From an uncultured Magnetospirillum sp. (GTDB lineage Bacteria; Pseudomonadota; Alphaproteobacteria; Rhodospirillales; Magnetospirillaceae): a stretch of DNA of 60,036 nt. Positions 36,523 through 45,601 of the stretch are shown here, piece after piece (within the stretch, counting starts at the first letter, position 1; each line of letters opens with the position of its first letter). A program made the translations under genes and the position numbers. The stretch lies in contig NZ_CAINTR010000099.1 in the NCBI RefSeq assembly GCF_903853455.1, forward strand, positions 1-60,036, given 5' to 3'. The notes beneath the pieces are model-generated. The model saw nothing but the letters and a program-made list of their open reading frames with translations. It did no database searches and was not told the origin of the DNA.

Positions 36523-36669
36523 GCTGGGCTTCATTGTTTGGTGTTTGCTCCATTCAAGGGCCGGCTTGCAACAGCGCCAGGAAAGGTTTACAACCAATGA
36601 AAGCTATTTAGGCGCGCGGTCACCTGTACGGGAAATTCGTCGCGCATGCTGCTTATAAAAGGTTGAGTT

Positions 36670-36909
36670 ATGTACAAAGTGGGCACCAGAGTGCATGGCG
36701 GGGCGATTACCGTTGATGGCGATGTCAGTCCTCAGGCGATGAGGTATCGCCATGCCGTTCAGCCCCCCCTCTCGACAGCCCATAGCATGGATGCGGCCAT
36801 TAATTCCGCCGAGTCAAAAGTTCGCTCCCGTGTCATGCAAACCGAGAACACGCGAGAGGCAGTTCAGCATCTTTGTTCCAGTTTATTCAAACCTGGGGAC
36901 GTGACTTAA
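36670..36909 (+). CDS. Small protein of unknown function
   Basis: This 79-residue frame starts MYKVGTRVHGG. The AAGG upstream is a modest ribosome binding site. It has no membrane segment or known motif. The region has lower GC than the flanking chv and aminopeptidase genes and is probably acquired. It may be cotranscribed with the cysteine-motif protein that starts 24 bases downstream. The gene call is tentative. Confidence 0.4.
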   Translation: MYKVGTRVHGGAITVDGDVSPQAMRYRHAVQPPLSTAHSMDAAINSAESKVRSRVMQTENTREAVQHLCSSLFKPGDVT

Positions 36910-36933
36910 GCTTCAGGACCGGCGGATTCGTTG

Positions 36934-37536
36934 ATGAAAAATATACAGGCCGAGTTACGAGACTTGCGTCTCGTGATGGTAGCGAGCAAGGACCTTCACC
37001 CGTCTCCATTCGTTAATATTGATGCGATTGCAGCTCAGAAAGTTGACGATCTTGTTCGTGTGCATGGCGACTCCACTGACCCGCTTTTTAATCGATTCGT
37101 CTTCTGGGCTGCTGTTTGCGTGGCGCAGCCATACCGATCCCCAGGAAGATCCAGTGAGGTAGTCAACTACTGTGCCGTGCTGCGTGCAATGTCACGCAGA
37201 AGTATAAAACAAGATTCGCGCTGCCGTAACTGTCATCACCGTAACGAATGCACCGAAGGCAATATCTGCTTTGAGTCTTTAATTTCTTATCGGATATCAG
37301 CTCACGCCTGGGACAAGAAATTTTCGTACGCCAAACTGATGCCGCAACACCCCACGGCGGGGATATTTGATTTCACAAAATTTATCGCACTGCTATTTGC
37401 GGAGTACCTTGATATCGCTCGAAAAAATAAGTTCAAAATGGCAAGGAAGAGGGAATCCCTCTGGCACAATGTCAAATTCGCAATTAATGCGATTATTTGC
37501 ATCATCCTTCCAATCAAGGCGGCAGCACGGCAGTGA
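36934..37536 (+). CDS. Unknown protein with a cysteine cluster
   Basis: This 200-residue protein of low-GC codon use has a cysteine/histidine cluster near residues 97-112, CRNCHHRNECTEGNIC, which could bind zinc or an iron-sulfur cluster. The C-terminus is basic and ends in a hydrophobic stretch (FAINAIICIILP). The start could be the TTG at 36931 or the ATG at 36934. No family is recognised. It shares the low-GC island with the 79-residue protein upstream and is followed by a T-run that may end transcription. Confidence 0.6.
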   Translation: MKNIQAELRDLRLVMVASKDLHPSPFVNIDAIAAQKVDDLVRVHGDSTDPLFNRFVFWAAVCVAQPYRSPGRSSEVVNYCAVLRAMSRRSIKQDSRCRNCHHRNECTEGNICFESLISYRISAHAWDKKFSYAKLMPQHPTAGIFDFTKFIALLFAEYLDIARKNKFKMARKRESLWHNVKFAINAIICIILPIKAAARQ

Positions 37537-37582
37537 CCGTCAATAGTCCGCTTTTTTGCCACAATCCCATGGCAGTATAATG

Positions 37583-37622
37583 TGGTGGTATAGCCACCAT
37601 CCAGCCTCAGGGCGTTTTTTTT
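37583..37622 (+). terminator. Candidate terminator of the 36670-37536 island
   Basis: A TGGTGG / CCACCA stem (37583-37599) is followed 15 bases later by eight Ts (37615-37622). The distance between stem and T-run is larger than ideal. Confidence 0.4.
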
Positions 37623-39429
37623 AACATAAGGCCCGCGTCGCCTCGTCCAGCCATGCCCGCGTCTCGCCGTCGATCAGCGGGCCGATCTCGGCGCGGATGC
37701 GGGCGTGGTAGGCGTTCAGCCATGCCAACTCCTCGCCGCTCAACCGGTCGGGCTCGATCAGGGCCCGGTCGATGGGAACCAGGGTCAGGGTCTCGAAGCC
37801 CAGCAACGGACGCTCGGCCGCCGCCGGAGCCGGGGCCTCGGTGACGCAGATCAGGTTCTCGATGCGGATGCCGTAGGCGCCGGCCTTGTAGTAGCCGGGT
37901 TCGTCGGACACGATCATTCCCGGCCGCAGCGCGGTGGAATTGCCCAGCTTGGAGATGCGGTGCGGCCCCTCGTGCACCGACAGGTAGCTGCCGACCCCGT
38001 GGCCGGTGCCGTGGTCGTAGTCCAGACCCTCCGCCCACAGGGCGCGCCGGGCCAGGACGTCGAGCTGGCTGCCGGTGGTTCCGGTCGGAAACACCGCCAT
38101 GGCCAGGGCGATATGGCCCTTCAGCACCAGGGTGAAGCGGTGGCGCTCCTCCGCTCCCGCCGGACCGATGGCGACGGTGCGGGTGATGTCGGTGGTGCCG
38201 TCGAGATACTGCGCCCCCGAATCCACCAGATACAGCTGTCCCGCCGTCAAGGCATGGTTGGTCGCCGGAGTGGAGCGGTAATGGACGATGGCGCCGTTGG
38301 CGCCCGCCCCCGAAATGGTGGGAAAGGACAGGCCGCGGAAATTCTCGCCCTCGCTGCGGAAACCCTCCAGCTTTTCGGCGGCTGCCAGTTCGTCGATCCG
38401 CCCGCCGGGCGCTTCCCGCGCCAGCCAGGCCAGGAAGCGGACCATGGCCACGGCGTCGCGGCGATGGGCCGCCCGGCTTCCCGCCAGTTCCACCGGGTTC
38501 TTGCAGGCCCGGGGCAGCAGACAGGGGTCGGCGCCGCGATCCAGCCGCGCCCCGGCCTCCTTCAGCCGCTCCGCCACATGGCTGGGGGCGGTGGCGCTAT
38601 CGATCCGCACCCGCTTGCCCCCCAGCCGCGCCAGGGCCGCCTCGAACGCCGAGGGCTCGGCGAGACGGATCTGGGGGCCGAGATGGTCGATCACCGCCGG
38701 TGTCAGCTTGCGCGCGTCCATGAACAACTCGACCCCGCCATCGTCATGCAGGATGGCGAAGGACAGCGGCAGCGGCGTATAGGCCACGTCGCCGCCACGG
38801 ATGTTCAGCAACCAGGCGATGGAGTCCGGCGCGGTCAGCACCGCCGCGTCAAGCCGGTCGGTGGCCAGCGCCCCGGCGACATCCGCCCGCTTCTGGGCGG
38901 CGGAGCGCCCGGCCAGGGCGTCGGCATGGCTTGACACCGGCGCCAATGGCGGCGGCGGCCGGCCGGTCCAGACCGCGTCCAGCGGATTGTCGGGACAGGC
39001 CACCAGTTCGGCGCCGCAGCGTTCGCAGGCGGCGCGCAGCGTCTCCACCTGGTCGGAGGTGTGCAGCCACGGATCGAAGCCCAGCCGCTCGCCCCGGTTC
39101 AGCACCTCGCCGACCCAGCGGGCCGGCGGCTGGTCCACCAGATGCAGCGGCAGGAAGAGTCCGCAATCCACCTCGGCGCGGACCTGAATCGTGTAGCGGC
39201 CATCGACGAAGATGGCGGCCCGATCCAGCAGCACCACCGCCGTCCCGGCCGAGCCGGTGAAGCCGGTCAGCCAGGCCAGACGCTGGGCGCTGGGTGGAAC
39301 ATACTCGCCCTGATGCTCGTCGCTGCGCGGCACCACGAAGCCCGACAGCGAACGGCGGCGCAATTCGGCGCGCAAGGCCTCCAGTCGCTCGGGGTCGGCG
39401 GGACCGGTGATGGCGTCGGCATCGTCCAT
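37621..39429 (-). CDS. Xaa-Pro aminopeptidase (M24B family)
   Basis: This 602-residue peptidase is of the long, three-domain P1 type: two creatinase-like N-terminal domains and a pita-bread catalytic domain (about 300-540). Metal ligands are visible: Asp in VDSGAQYLDGTTD, His in TGHGVG, Glu in DEPGYY and Glu in RIENL. A C-terminal extension of about 60 residues follows, as usual for this subgroup. It removes N-terminal residues that precede proline. The ATG at 39429 is chosen; an in-frame ATG at 39471 is an alternative. It converges on the low-GC island gene at 37536. Confidence 0.92.
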   Translation of the reverse strand: MDDADAITGPADPERLEALRAELRRRSLSGFVVPRSDEHQGEYVPPSAQRLAWLTGFTGSAGTAVVLLDRAAIFVDGRYTIQVRAEVDCGLFLPLHLVDQPPARWVGEVLNRGERLGFDPWLHTSDQVETLRAACERCGAELVACPDNPLDAVWTGRPPPPLAPVSSHADALAGRSAAQKRADVAGALATDRLDAAVLTAPDSIAWLLNIRGGDVAYTPLPLSFAILHDDGGVELFMDARKLTPAVIDHLGPQIRLAEPSAFEAALARLGGKRVRIDSATAPSHVAERLKEAGARLDRGADPCLLPRACKNPVELAGSRAAHRRDAVAMVRFLAWLAREAPGGRIDELAAAEKLEGFRSEGENFRGLSFPTISGAGANGAIVHYRSTPATNHALTAGQLYLVDSGAQYLDGTTDITRTVAIGPAGAEERHRFTLVLKGHIALAMAVFPTGTTGSQLDVLARRALWAEGLDYDHGTGHGVGSYLSVHEGPHRISKLGNSTALRPGMIVSDEPGYYKAGAYGIRIENLICVTEAPAPAAAERPLLGFETLTLVPIDRALIEPDRLSGEELAWLNAYHARIRAEIGPLIDGETRAWLDEATRALC

Positions 39430-39691
39430 GACATGACTCGTTTGCAGCTTCTCCCTTTGAAGGTAGTGCATCCCACCGGTTCCCGGTAGTGCCCTTCCCT
39501 CCCGGAGAGGTTGGAACAATTTGGGTCGGAACCATGCCTATTATGCTAGCGATAACTAATTTTGCGGTGCAGCAAAAAATATTACCCCGCCATTACTTAG
39601 ACAAAGGTCATGCCCATATAGACAGCCTTCATTAATCATTATGGTTCGTGATACTATTTTTCTCCCCAATCGCAGGGTGTTTAACTGACCG

Positions 39692-40558
39692 ATGCAGCAG
39701 AGGCAGATCCAGATGGGGGCGCAGGAATCCGCGCCGGTGATCGAGCCGGATGCCGCCATGCTCATGCGGGAGCCCGGCGGCAAGCGATGCCGTGGCGTCG
39801 CCGGCATCGCCATTCGCGCCCTGATCGACCTGCTGGACGAATCCGCCACCGACGGCGCGGTGACCATGGACGTGGTGCGGCGCGTCGCCAGTGCGGTGCT
39901 GTCGGCGCGTGGCCCGTTGTCGGAGTATTACGCCAACTGGGAGGCCGGCTGCGACTCGGCCTTCGCGCTGCGGCGGATCGAGCAGCAGCGCACCGACTTC
40001 ATCGGCCGCATCATCACCCAACCCTTCGCCGCCTTGCTCGACGACCGCGCCGCCGGCCTTGAACGCAAGCATCTGTCCCAATTCTTCGCCGCGGTGCGGA
40101 TGATCGTCGGCGACGAACCCTTCGACGGATTGCGCACCCGCGCCAACGAAGCGGCCGAGCGCCACCGCACCCCCGAGGGAATGGTGGCGTGGGACGATTT
40201 CTACCGCGACTTCGACGTCATGCAGATCTTCGAGCAGATCGCGGTGGCCATGGCCCGCAGCTTCCGCCGGTTCGAGCCGCGCAAGGACTGGTTCCTGATC
40301 ATCATGAATTCCAGCCCGTCCTCGATCTCGACCTCGTCCAACGCCTTCATCCCCAAGAAGGCAGAGGACAAGGTGACGCGCGAATTCAGCGAAGCCCACA
40401 TGGTCCGCATGTTCCAGGCGCTGTTCTCCGAATTCCGCCTGGAGACCTTCACGCCGGAGCGCAAGGCGGTCTTCATGGAGCGCTGGGGCAGCGAACCGGA
40501 AAAGGTGTTCGGCCCGCTCTTCGTCAGCCTGCTGGCCATGGCCCAGCAAGCCGTCTGA
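39692..40558 (+). CDS. Conserved-looking protein of unknown function
   Basis: This 288-residue soluble protein is predicted largely helical, with no membrane segment. Regular codon use and GC content match the chromosome, so it is probably native. There is a serine-rich loop around residue 210 (NSSPSSISTSSNAF). No catalytic motif or family is recognised. The start may be the ATG at 39692 or at 39713. The upstream spacer (39454-39691) is AT-rich and may hold divergent promoters for this gene and the aminopeptidase. A block of hairpins follows the stop. Confidence 0.7.
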   Translation: MQQRQIQMGAQESAPVIEPDAAMLMREPGGKRCRGVAGIAIRALIDLLDESATDGAVTMDVVRRVASAVLSARGPLSEYYANWEAGCDSAFALRRIEQQRTDFIGRIITQPFAALLDDRAAGLERKHLSQFFAAVRMIVGDEPFDGLRTRANEAAERHRTPEGMVAWDDFYRDFDVMQIFEQIAVAMARSFRRFEPRKDWFLIIMNSSPSSISTSSNAFIPKKAEDKVTREFSEAHMVRMFQALFSEFRLETFTPERKAVFMERWGSEPEKVFGPLFVSLLAMAQQAV

Positions 40559-40596
40559 TACCACGTATCGATGAGGGTGACTCACCGGGACGTGGT

Positions 40597-40697
40597 CGGC
40601 CGCGACTGCGGCCGCGCGCCCCGTGGCGCGGGAGCCAAGGGCCACGGAGGTGGCCCGCCCGGCGCATGAGGGCGTCGCTGATCGGTTACGATCAGCG
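40597..40697. repeat. Four consecutive hairpins between convergent genes
   Basis: Stems: CGGCCGC/GCGGCCG (40597-40614), CGCGCC/GGCGCG (40615-40630), GGGCCAC/GTGGCCC (40639-40656) and CGCTGATC/GATCAGCG (40676-40697). The last is a likely bidirectional terminator. The second stem and its right flank resemble part of the block at 24062-24113. Confidence 0.7.
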
Positions 40698-40714
40698 AAA
40701 TATGGTGTGACACA

Positions 40715-41230
40715 TCACCGTTCCGGCCGGCCGCGCGGCGGGAAGTGCGCGCAGCCCTTGACCTCGCGCTCGTATTCCAACGACCAGCGGACATTGGGAT
40801 AGGCCAAGTGGTCCCAGGGAATCTCGTCCCAGGTGAACAGCCCCGCCTCCAAGCTTTCCGTCCCCGGCGCGAAGTCGTCCGACAGCATCTCGGCCCGGTA
40901 GATCATGTGGACCTGGCTGATTTCGGGAATGGAAAAGACCGACAGCAGGCCGGAGATCGCGGCCCTGGCGCAGGCCTCTTCCCATACCTCGCGCAGCGCC
41001 CCCTGCTCGGTGGTCTCGCCCAGTTCCATGTAGCCGATGGGCATGGTCCAGAATCCCAGGCGGGGCTCGATGGCGCGGCGCACCAGCAGATAGCGGTCTT
41101 GCCAGGTGCAGACGGCCCCGACGATGACCTTGGGATTATCGTAGAGAACGAAGCCGCAGTCGCCGCAGACCAGCCGTTCGCGGTCGTCGCCGTCGGGAAT
41201 GGTGCGAATGGTGGGGCCGGACTGCTTCAT
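40715..41230 (-). CDS. NUDIX hydrolase with N-terminal CxxC
   Basis: This 171-residue protein has the Nudix box GYMELGETTEQGALREVWEEA (Gx5Ex7REUxEE pattern, about residues 66-86), preceded by a short CGDCG element near residue 22 like the zinc ribbon of NADH pyrophosphatase-type proteins, here with only one CxxC. It should hydrolyse a nucleoside diphosphate linked to another group; the substrate is not known. The start is uncertain: ATG at 41230 fits homologues best, while ATG at 41266 has AGGA upstream. It converges on the unknown protein at 40558. Confidence 0.88.
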   Translation of the reverse strand: MKQSGPTIRTIPDGDDRERLVCGDCGFVLYDNPKVIVGAVCTWQDRYLLVRRAIEPRLGFWTMPIGYMELGETTEQGALREVWEEACARAAISGLLSVFSIPEISQVHMIYRAEMLSDDFAPGTESLEAGLFTWDEIPWDHLAYPNVRWSLEYEREVKGCAHFPPRGRPER

Positions 41231-41373
41231 GGGGGGCAGTGTCGCCGAAAATGCTTCGCCTGTCATGCGTCCTGGCATATGGACAGAACACTTTGCTCAT
41301 GGCCAAATAAGATCTATTCAACCTTGAGGCGTTCGACTGGACACGTTTCTATGTCGGGGCTGACCGGACAATC

Positions 41374-42990
41374 ATGGCCAAGCAATTCGCCGTCAATATC
41401 GCCGAGGCCTTCTCCCATGCCATGCGGACCTGGGAAGACGGCAACGCGGCCGAGGCGCGCCGGCTCGCCCGCAAGATCGCCGATTCCAATCCCGGCTTCG
41501 GCGGCGCCCATTACCTGTTGGGCCTGATCGCCCTGCAACAGGGCCAGGCCCGCAAGGCGGCCGAGCATCTGTCGCGCGCCGTCACCGCCGATCCGACCCA
41601 GACGGTGCCCCGGCTGGCGCTGGGCCGGGCGCTGGAAGCCCAGGACAGCCTCAACACCGCCATCTTGCAGTATCGCGCCATCCTGGCCGCCGAGCCGGCC
41701 CATGCAGAGGCCCACGCCCGGCTGGGCGACCTGCTGGGCCGCACCGGCAAGATCGACGAGGCCATCACCCACTGCCGGCACGCCATCGCCGCCAATCCTC
41801 GCCATGCCGAGGCGTTATGCACGCTGGGCGGATTGCTGCACCAGCGCGGCTGCAACGAGGAGGCCGCCCGTTGCCTGGAGCAGGCGCTGGAGCTGCGGCC
41901 GGACCGGGCGGTGGCCCTGCACAATTACGGCTTGGTTCTGCGCGCCTTGGGGCAGTCCGAACGCGCCGTCGCCATCCTCGGCGGCGCGGTGGAGCTGCGC
42001 CGCGACCATGCCGGCAGCCGCGCCAACCTCGCCGGAGCGCTGCGCGATCTCGGCCGGCTGGACGACGCCCGCATCCAGGCCGAACGCGCCACCAAGATCG
42101 CGTCGCACGATCCCGCCGGCTGGCTTGAGCTGGGGCTGGTCCGCAAGCTCCAGGGCATGCCGGAAGGGGCGGCGGCCGCCTTCGAGCGGGCGGTGGCGGC
42201 CGACCCGGCCTCGGTCGAGGCCCACTGGTGTCTGGCCGAAATCCGCCGCGACCTGGGCGACAACGCCCGCGCCGCCAACCATTATCGCCGCTGCCTGGAG
42301 TTGGACCCCGACGACCGCCACGGCGCCACCCTCGGGCTGGCCCAGGTCGGCGCCGCGCCCATGCCGGATCAGGCGCCCAACGCCTATGTCCGCCAACTGT
42401 TCGACGACTACGCCGAAAAATTCGACGCCGCCCTGGTGGACAAGCTGGGCTACCGCGCCCCCGCCTTGCTGGCCGACGCCCTGTCGCGCACCCTGGAGCG
42501 AAAGCGGGATCTGGACGTGCTGGATGCCGGCTGTGGCACCGGTCTGGCGGCGCCGGTGCTGCGGCCGCTGGCGGCTCGGCTGGATGGCGTCGACCTGTCG
42601 CCGTCCATGGTCGACAAGGCGCGCCAGCGCGGCCTTTACGACGATCTGGCGGTGGGGGAGCTGGGGGCGGCGCTGACCCGCCGGCCGGAGCGCTACGATC
42701 TGGTGGCGGCGGCCGACGTGCTGGTCTATTTCGGCGACCTCGGCCCGGTGCTGTCCGCCGCCCATGCCGCGCTGCGCCCCGGCGGCGTCTTCGCCTTCAC
42801 GGTGGAGCGGGCCGAGGATTGCTCGTCCTATGTCCTGGGGTCGAAGAACCGCTACGCCCATGCCCCGGACTATGTGCGTGCCCTGGCCGAAGCCGCCGGC
42901 TTCCAGGTGGCGCTGGCCGAGCCCGCCGTCACCCGCCAAGAGGCGGGAGCCGATGTCCCCGGTCTGGTGGTGGCGCTGCGAAAGGACTAG
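41374..42990 (+). CDS. TPR-repeat protein fused to a SAM methyltransferase
   Basis: This 538-residue protein has about nine tetratricopeptide repeats over residues 1-310 (repeated A-x-LG / A-x-AxP patterns such as HAEAHARLGDLLG), then a class I methyltransferase domain with motif I VLDAGCGTG at about residue 385 and a YDLVAAADVLVYFGDL post-motif. The architecture is common in alphaproteobacteria and the methyl acceptor is unknown. The TPR part probably binds a protein partner. The asparagine synthetase gene follows after 59 bases in the same direction. Confidence 0.88.
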   Translation: MAKQFAVNIAEAFSHAMRTWEDGNAAEARRLARKIADSNPGFGGAHYLLGLIALQQGQARKAAEHLSRAVTADPTQTVPRLALGRALEAQDSLNTAILQYRAILAAEPAHAEAHARLGDLLGRTGKIDEAITHCRHAIAANPRHAEALCTLGGLLHQRGCNEEAARCLEQALELRPDRAVALHNYGLVLRALGQSERAVAILGGAVELRRDHAGSRANLAGALRDLGRLDDARIQAERATKIASHDPAGWLELGLVRKLQGMPEGAAAAFERAVAADPASVEAHWCLAEIRRDLGDNARAANHYRRCLELDPDDRHGATLGLAQVGAAPMPDQAPNAYVRQLFDDYAEKFDAALVDKLGYRAPALLADALSRTLERKRDLDVLDAGCGTGLAAPVLRPLAARLDGVDLSPSMVDKARQRGLYDDLAVGELGAALTRRPERYDLVAAADVLVYFGDLGPVLSAAHAALRPGGVFAFTVERAEDCSSYVLGSKNRYAHAPDYVRALAEAAGFQVALAEPAVTRQEAGADVPGLVVALRKD

Positions 42991-43049
42991 CGGGAGGAGG
43001 ACCTCGCCGCTACCTTCCTGCTCGACTTCCATCTGGACATTGCCCAGCC

Positions 43050-44984
43050 ATGTGCGGCTTCGCCGGCTTTCTCGATCTTAAGCATTCCACCCCCGACCGG
43101 GCGGCGGTGGTCCGCGCCATGGCGGCGACCCTGGTGCATCGCGGCCCCGACGACGACGGAATCTGGACCGACGACGCGGCCGGCATCGCCCTGGGCTTCC
43201 GCCGGCTGGCCATTCTCGATCTCAGCCCCCAGGGCCATCAGCCCATGGTCTCCCATGACGGCCGCTATGTGATCAGCTTCAACGGCGAGATCTACAACCA
43301 CGCCGCCATCAAGACCCGGCTGCTTCCCCCGTCCGCGTCCACCCCCGCCATTCGGTGGCGCGGCCATTCCGATACCGAGATCCTGCTGGAAGCGGTCTCG
43401 GCCTGGGGGGTGGAAAAGGCGGTGGCGGCGTTCGACGGCATGTTCGCCTTCGCCCTGTGGGACCGGGCTGAGCGCAGCCTCACCCTCGGGCGCGACCGCT
43501 TCGGCGAGAAGCCGCTGTATTGGGCCGAGATGGGCGGAACCTTGCTGTTCGGCTCCGAGTTGAAGGCGCTGGCCGCCCATCCCGCCTGGGATGGCAGCCT
43601 CGACCACGACGCCATGGCGCTGTATATGCGGCTGGGCTGGATTCCGGCGCCGCACACCATCCACGCCCTGGCCCGCAAGCTGGAGCCCGGCACCTTGCTG
43701 ACGGTGAAGGACGGGCGGCGGTGGCTGTCGCCCTACTGGTCGGCCCGCGGGCGCGCCGCCGCGGTGGAGAACAGCTTCCAGGGCGATGCGGAGGAGGCGG
43801 CCGACCGGCTGGAACAGTTGCTGCGCGCCTCGGTGGCCTTGCGCATGCAGGCGGATGTGCCGGTGGGGCTGTTCCTGTCCGGGGGAGTGGATTCGTCGCT
43901 CACCGCCGCCCTGATGCGCCAACTGTCGGCGGCGCCGGTGCACAGCTTCACCATCGGCTTCGACCAGTCGTCGCTGGACGAAAGCCCCCATGCGCGGGCC
44001 GTCGCCGACCATCTCGGCACCGTTCACACCGAGGTCCGCATCTCCGATGCCGAGGCGCTGGAGCTGGTGCCCCGGCTGCCCGTCCTCTATGACGAGCCCT
44101 TCGCCGACAGCGCCGCCCTGCCCACCGCCCTGCTGGCCCAGGTCACCCGGCGTTCCGTCACGGTGGCGCTGTCGGGCGACGGCGCCGACGAATTGTTCGG
44201 CGGCTATGGCATCTACCGCTCCATCCCCAGGGACTGGGCGGCGCTGGCGGGGTTCCCCGCCGGCTTGCGCGCCGTCGGAGCGGGAGCCGCGCGGCTGCTG
44301 GCCGGACCGGCGGAGATGCTGGCCGATATGGCCGCCAAGCTCCGCAAACGCCGCAGCCATCCCGGCTATCGCCTGGGCCGGACCGCCGAGCATCTCGGCG
44401 CCGCCAGTCTGGCCGAACTGCTGGGGCTGCATTATTCCCGCTGGCGCGGCATGCCCGCCCCGGTGCCGGGCGCCCGACCCGCCGCCAGCCGGTTCAGCGG
44501 TCCGACGCCGCCGGTGCGCGATGCCGCCCTGGCCACCATGCTGCTGGATGCCGAGGCCTATCTCCCCGACGATCTGTGCGTCAAGACCGACCGCGCCACC
44601 ATGGCCGCCTCGCTGGAAGCGCGCCTGCCCTTCCTCGATCCCGCCATCGCCGAATTCGCCTGGAGCCTGCCCACGCGCTTGAAGATCGAGGGCGCCACCG
44701 GCAAGGCGGTGCTGCGGCGAGTACTTTATCGCCATGTGCCGCGCGCCCTGGTGGACCGTCCCAAGATGGGATTCGAAGTGCCGCTGCGCCGCTGGCTGAC
44801 CGGCCGCCTACGGGACTGGGCCGACGACCTGCTGTCCGAGGACCGCCTGCGCCGCCAGGGTCTGCTCGACGCCGCGCTGGTGGCCCGCTGCTGGAGCGAG
44901 CACCGCAGCGGCGCCAAGAACTGGCAGACCGAAATCTGGCACGCCCTGATGCTTCAGGCGTGGCTGGAGAAGATGGGGAGGTAG
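43050..44984 (+). CDS. asnB: Asparagine synthetase (glutamine-hydrolysing)
   Basis: This 644-residue enzyme has the N-terminal glutaminase domain beginning MCGFAGF with the nucleophile Cys2, RGPDDDG near residue 33 and FNGEIYNH. The synthetase domain has the PP-loop LSGGVDSS (about 276) and SGDGADELFGGYG (about 375). The start is fixed by Cys2. It could be the housekeeping enzyme or one of the AsnB relatives that amidate sugars or peptides in surface-polysaccharide loci. The sequence looks catalytically complete. It ends close to a low-GC island. Confidence 0.9.
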   Translation: MCGFAGFLDLKHSTPDRAAVVRAMAATLVHRGPDDDGIWTDDAAGIALGFRRLAILDLSPQGHQPMVSHDGRYVISFNGEIYNHAAIKTRLLPPSASTPAIRWRGHSDTEILLEAVSAWGVEKAVAAFDGMFAFALWDRAERSLTLGRDRFGEKPLYWAEMGGTLLFGSELKALAAHPAWDGSLDHDAMALYMRLGWIPAPHTIHALARKLEPGTLLTVKDGRRWLSPYWSARGRAAAVENSFQGDAEEAADRLEQLLRASVALRMQADVPVGLFLSGGVDSSLTAALMRQLSAAPVHSFTIGFDQSSLDESPHARAVADHLGTVHTEVRISDAEALELVPRLPVLYDEPFADSAALPTALLAQVTRRSVTVALSGDGADELFGGYGIYRSIPRDWAALAGFPAGLRAVGAGAARLLAGPAEMLADMAAKLRKRRSHPGYRLGRTAEHLGAASLAELLGLHYSRWRGMPAPVPGARPAASRFSGPTPPVRDAALATMLLDAEAYLPDDLCVKTDRATMAASLEARLPFLDPAIAEFAWSLPTRLKIEGATGKAVLRRVLYRHVPRALVDRPKMGFEVPLRRWLTGRLRDWADDLLSEDRLRRQGLLDAALVARCWSEHRSGAKNWQTEIWHALMLQAWLEKMGR

Positions 44985-45015
44985 CGACCCGCCAAACGCC
45001 TCAGAAAAGTCACGA

Positions 45016-45588
45016 TTATCGTGATACAGCAGTAGAGACGATCATTGGCCGAGCCATTTCGGCATCCCGCTGCACGATCTGGAAACTGCACAAAAAAGCA
45101 GCCTCTTCAAGAGCCTTCAGTCCGAAGTTCAGCACGGCATCCAGCGCTGTTGCAATAATGTATACAATTGCCGCCATAGACAATAGTATTGGCGACCGCC
45201 CGACAATGACAATGAACATAATTCTTCCGGCCGCCTCCATGCCAGACTTGAGATTTTCTTTAATATACGATTCAGGCATATTTGATATTGCTGCCTCAAT
45301 ATCGCTGATCCTGGGTGATGCCCCATTTATTCTATGAACGGCGGCAAGGTACAGTAGGCGAGGCCAAGTTAATTCATGCATGAATCGGATGGCTGAATTA
45401 TATGAGTTTCGAATCGTCTTGTATTCTTCGTCATCAAACTTAATAAGCCCATCTGCGGCGAGGTCAAAAAGATTGTCTCGGATTTCAAAAAGGCGCTGGC
45501 GCCCCCAATCCTCCCAGAACGTTTGCCATGGGCCATAAATGAAGAGTGCCAAGGCAAGCAACAGCAGCCAGCTGAATGCGACATCCAT
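45016..45588 (-). CDS. Membrane protein of unknown function
   Basis: This 190-residue protein has an N-terminal membrane segment (about residues 3-20), a polar middle, and a second strongly hydrophobic region near residues 130-170 (IMFIVIVGRSPILLSMAAIVYIIATAL). The start at 45588 is supported by GAGGAGG upstream. Low GC and codon use differ from asnB. It follows another small membrane protein gene by 13 bases, so they form a two-gene unit. No family is recognised. Confidence 0.6.
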   Translation of the reverse strand: MDVAFSWLLLLALALFIYGPWQTFWEDWGRQRLFEIRDNLFDLAADGLIKFDDEEYKTIRNSYNSAIRFMHELTWPRLLYLAAVHRINGASPRISDIEAAISNMPESYIKENLKSGMEAAGRIMFIVIVGRSPILLSMAAIVYIIATALDAVLNFGLKALEEAAFLCSFQIVQRDAEMARPMIVSTAVSR

Positions 45589-45601
45589 GGTAACCTCCTC
45601 T

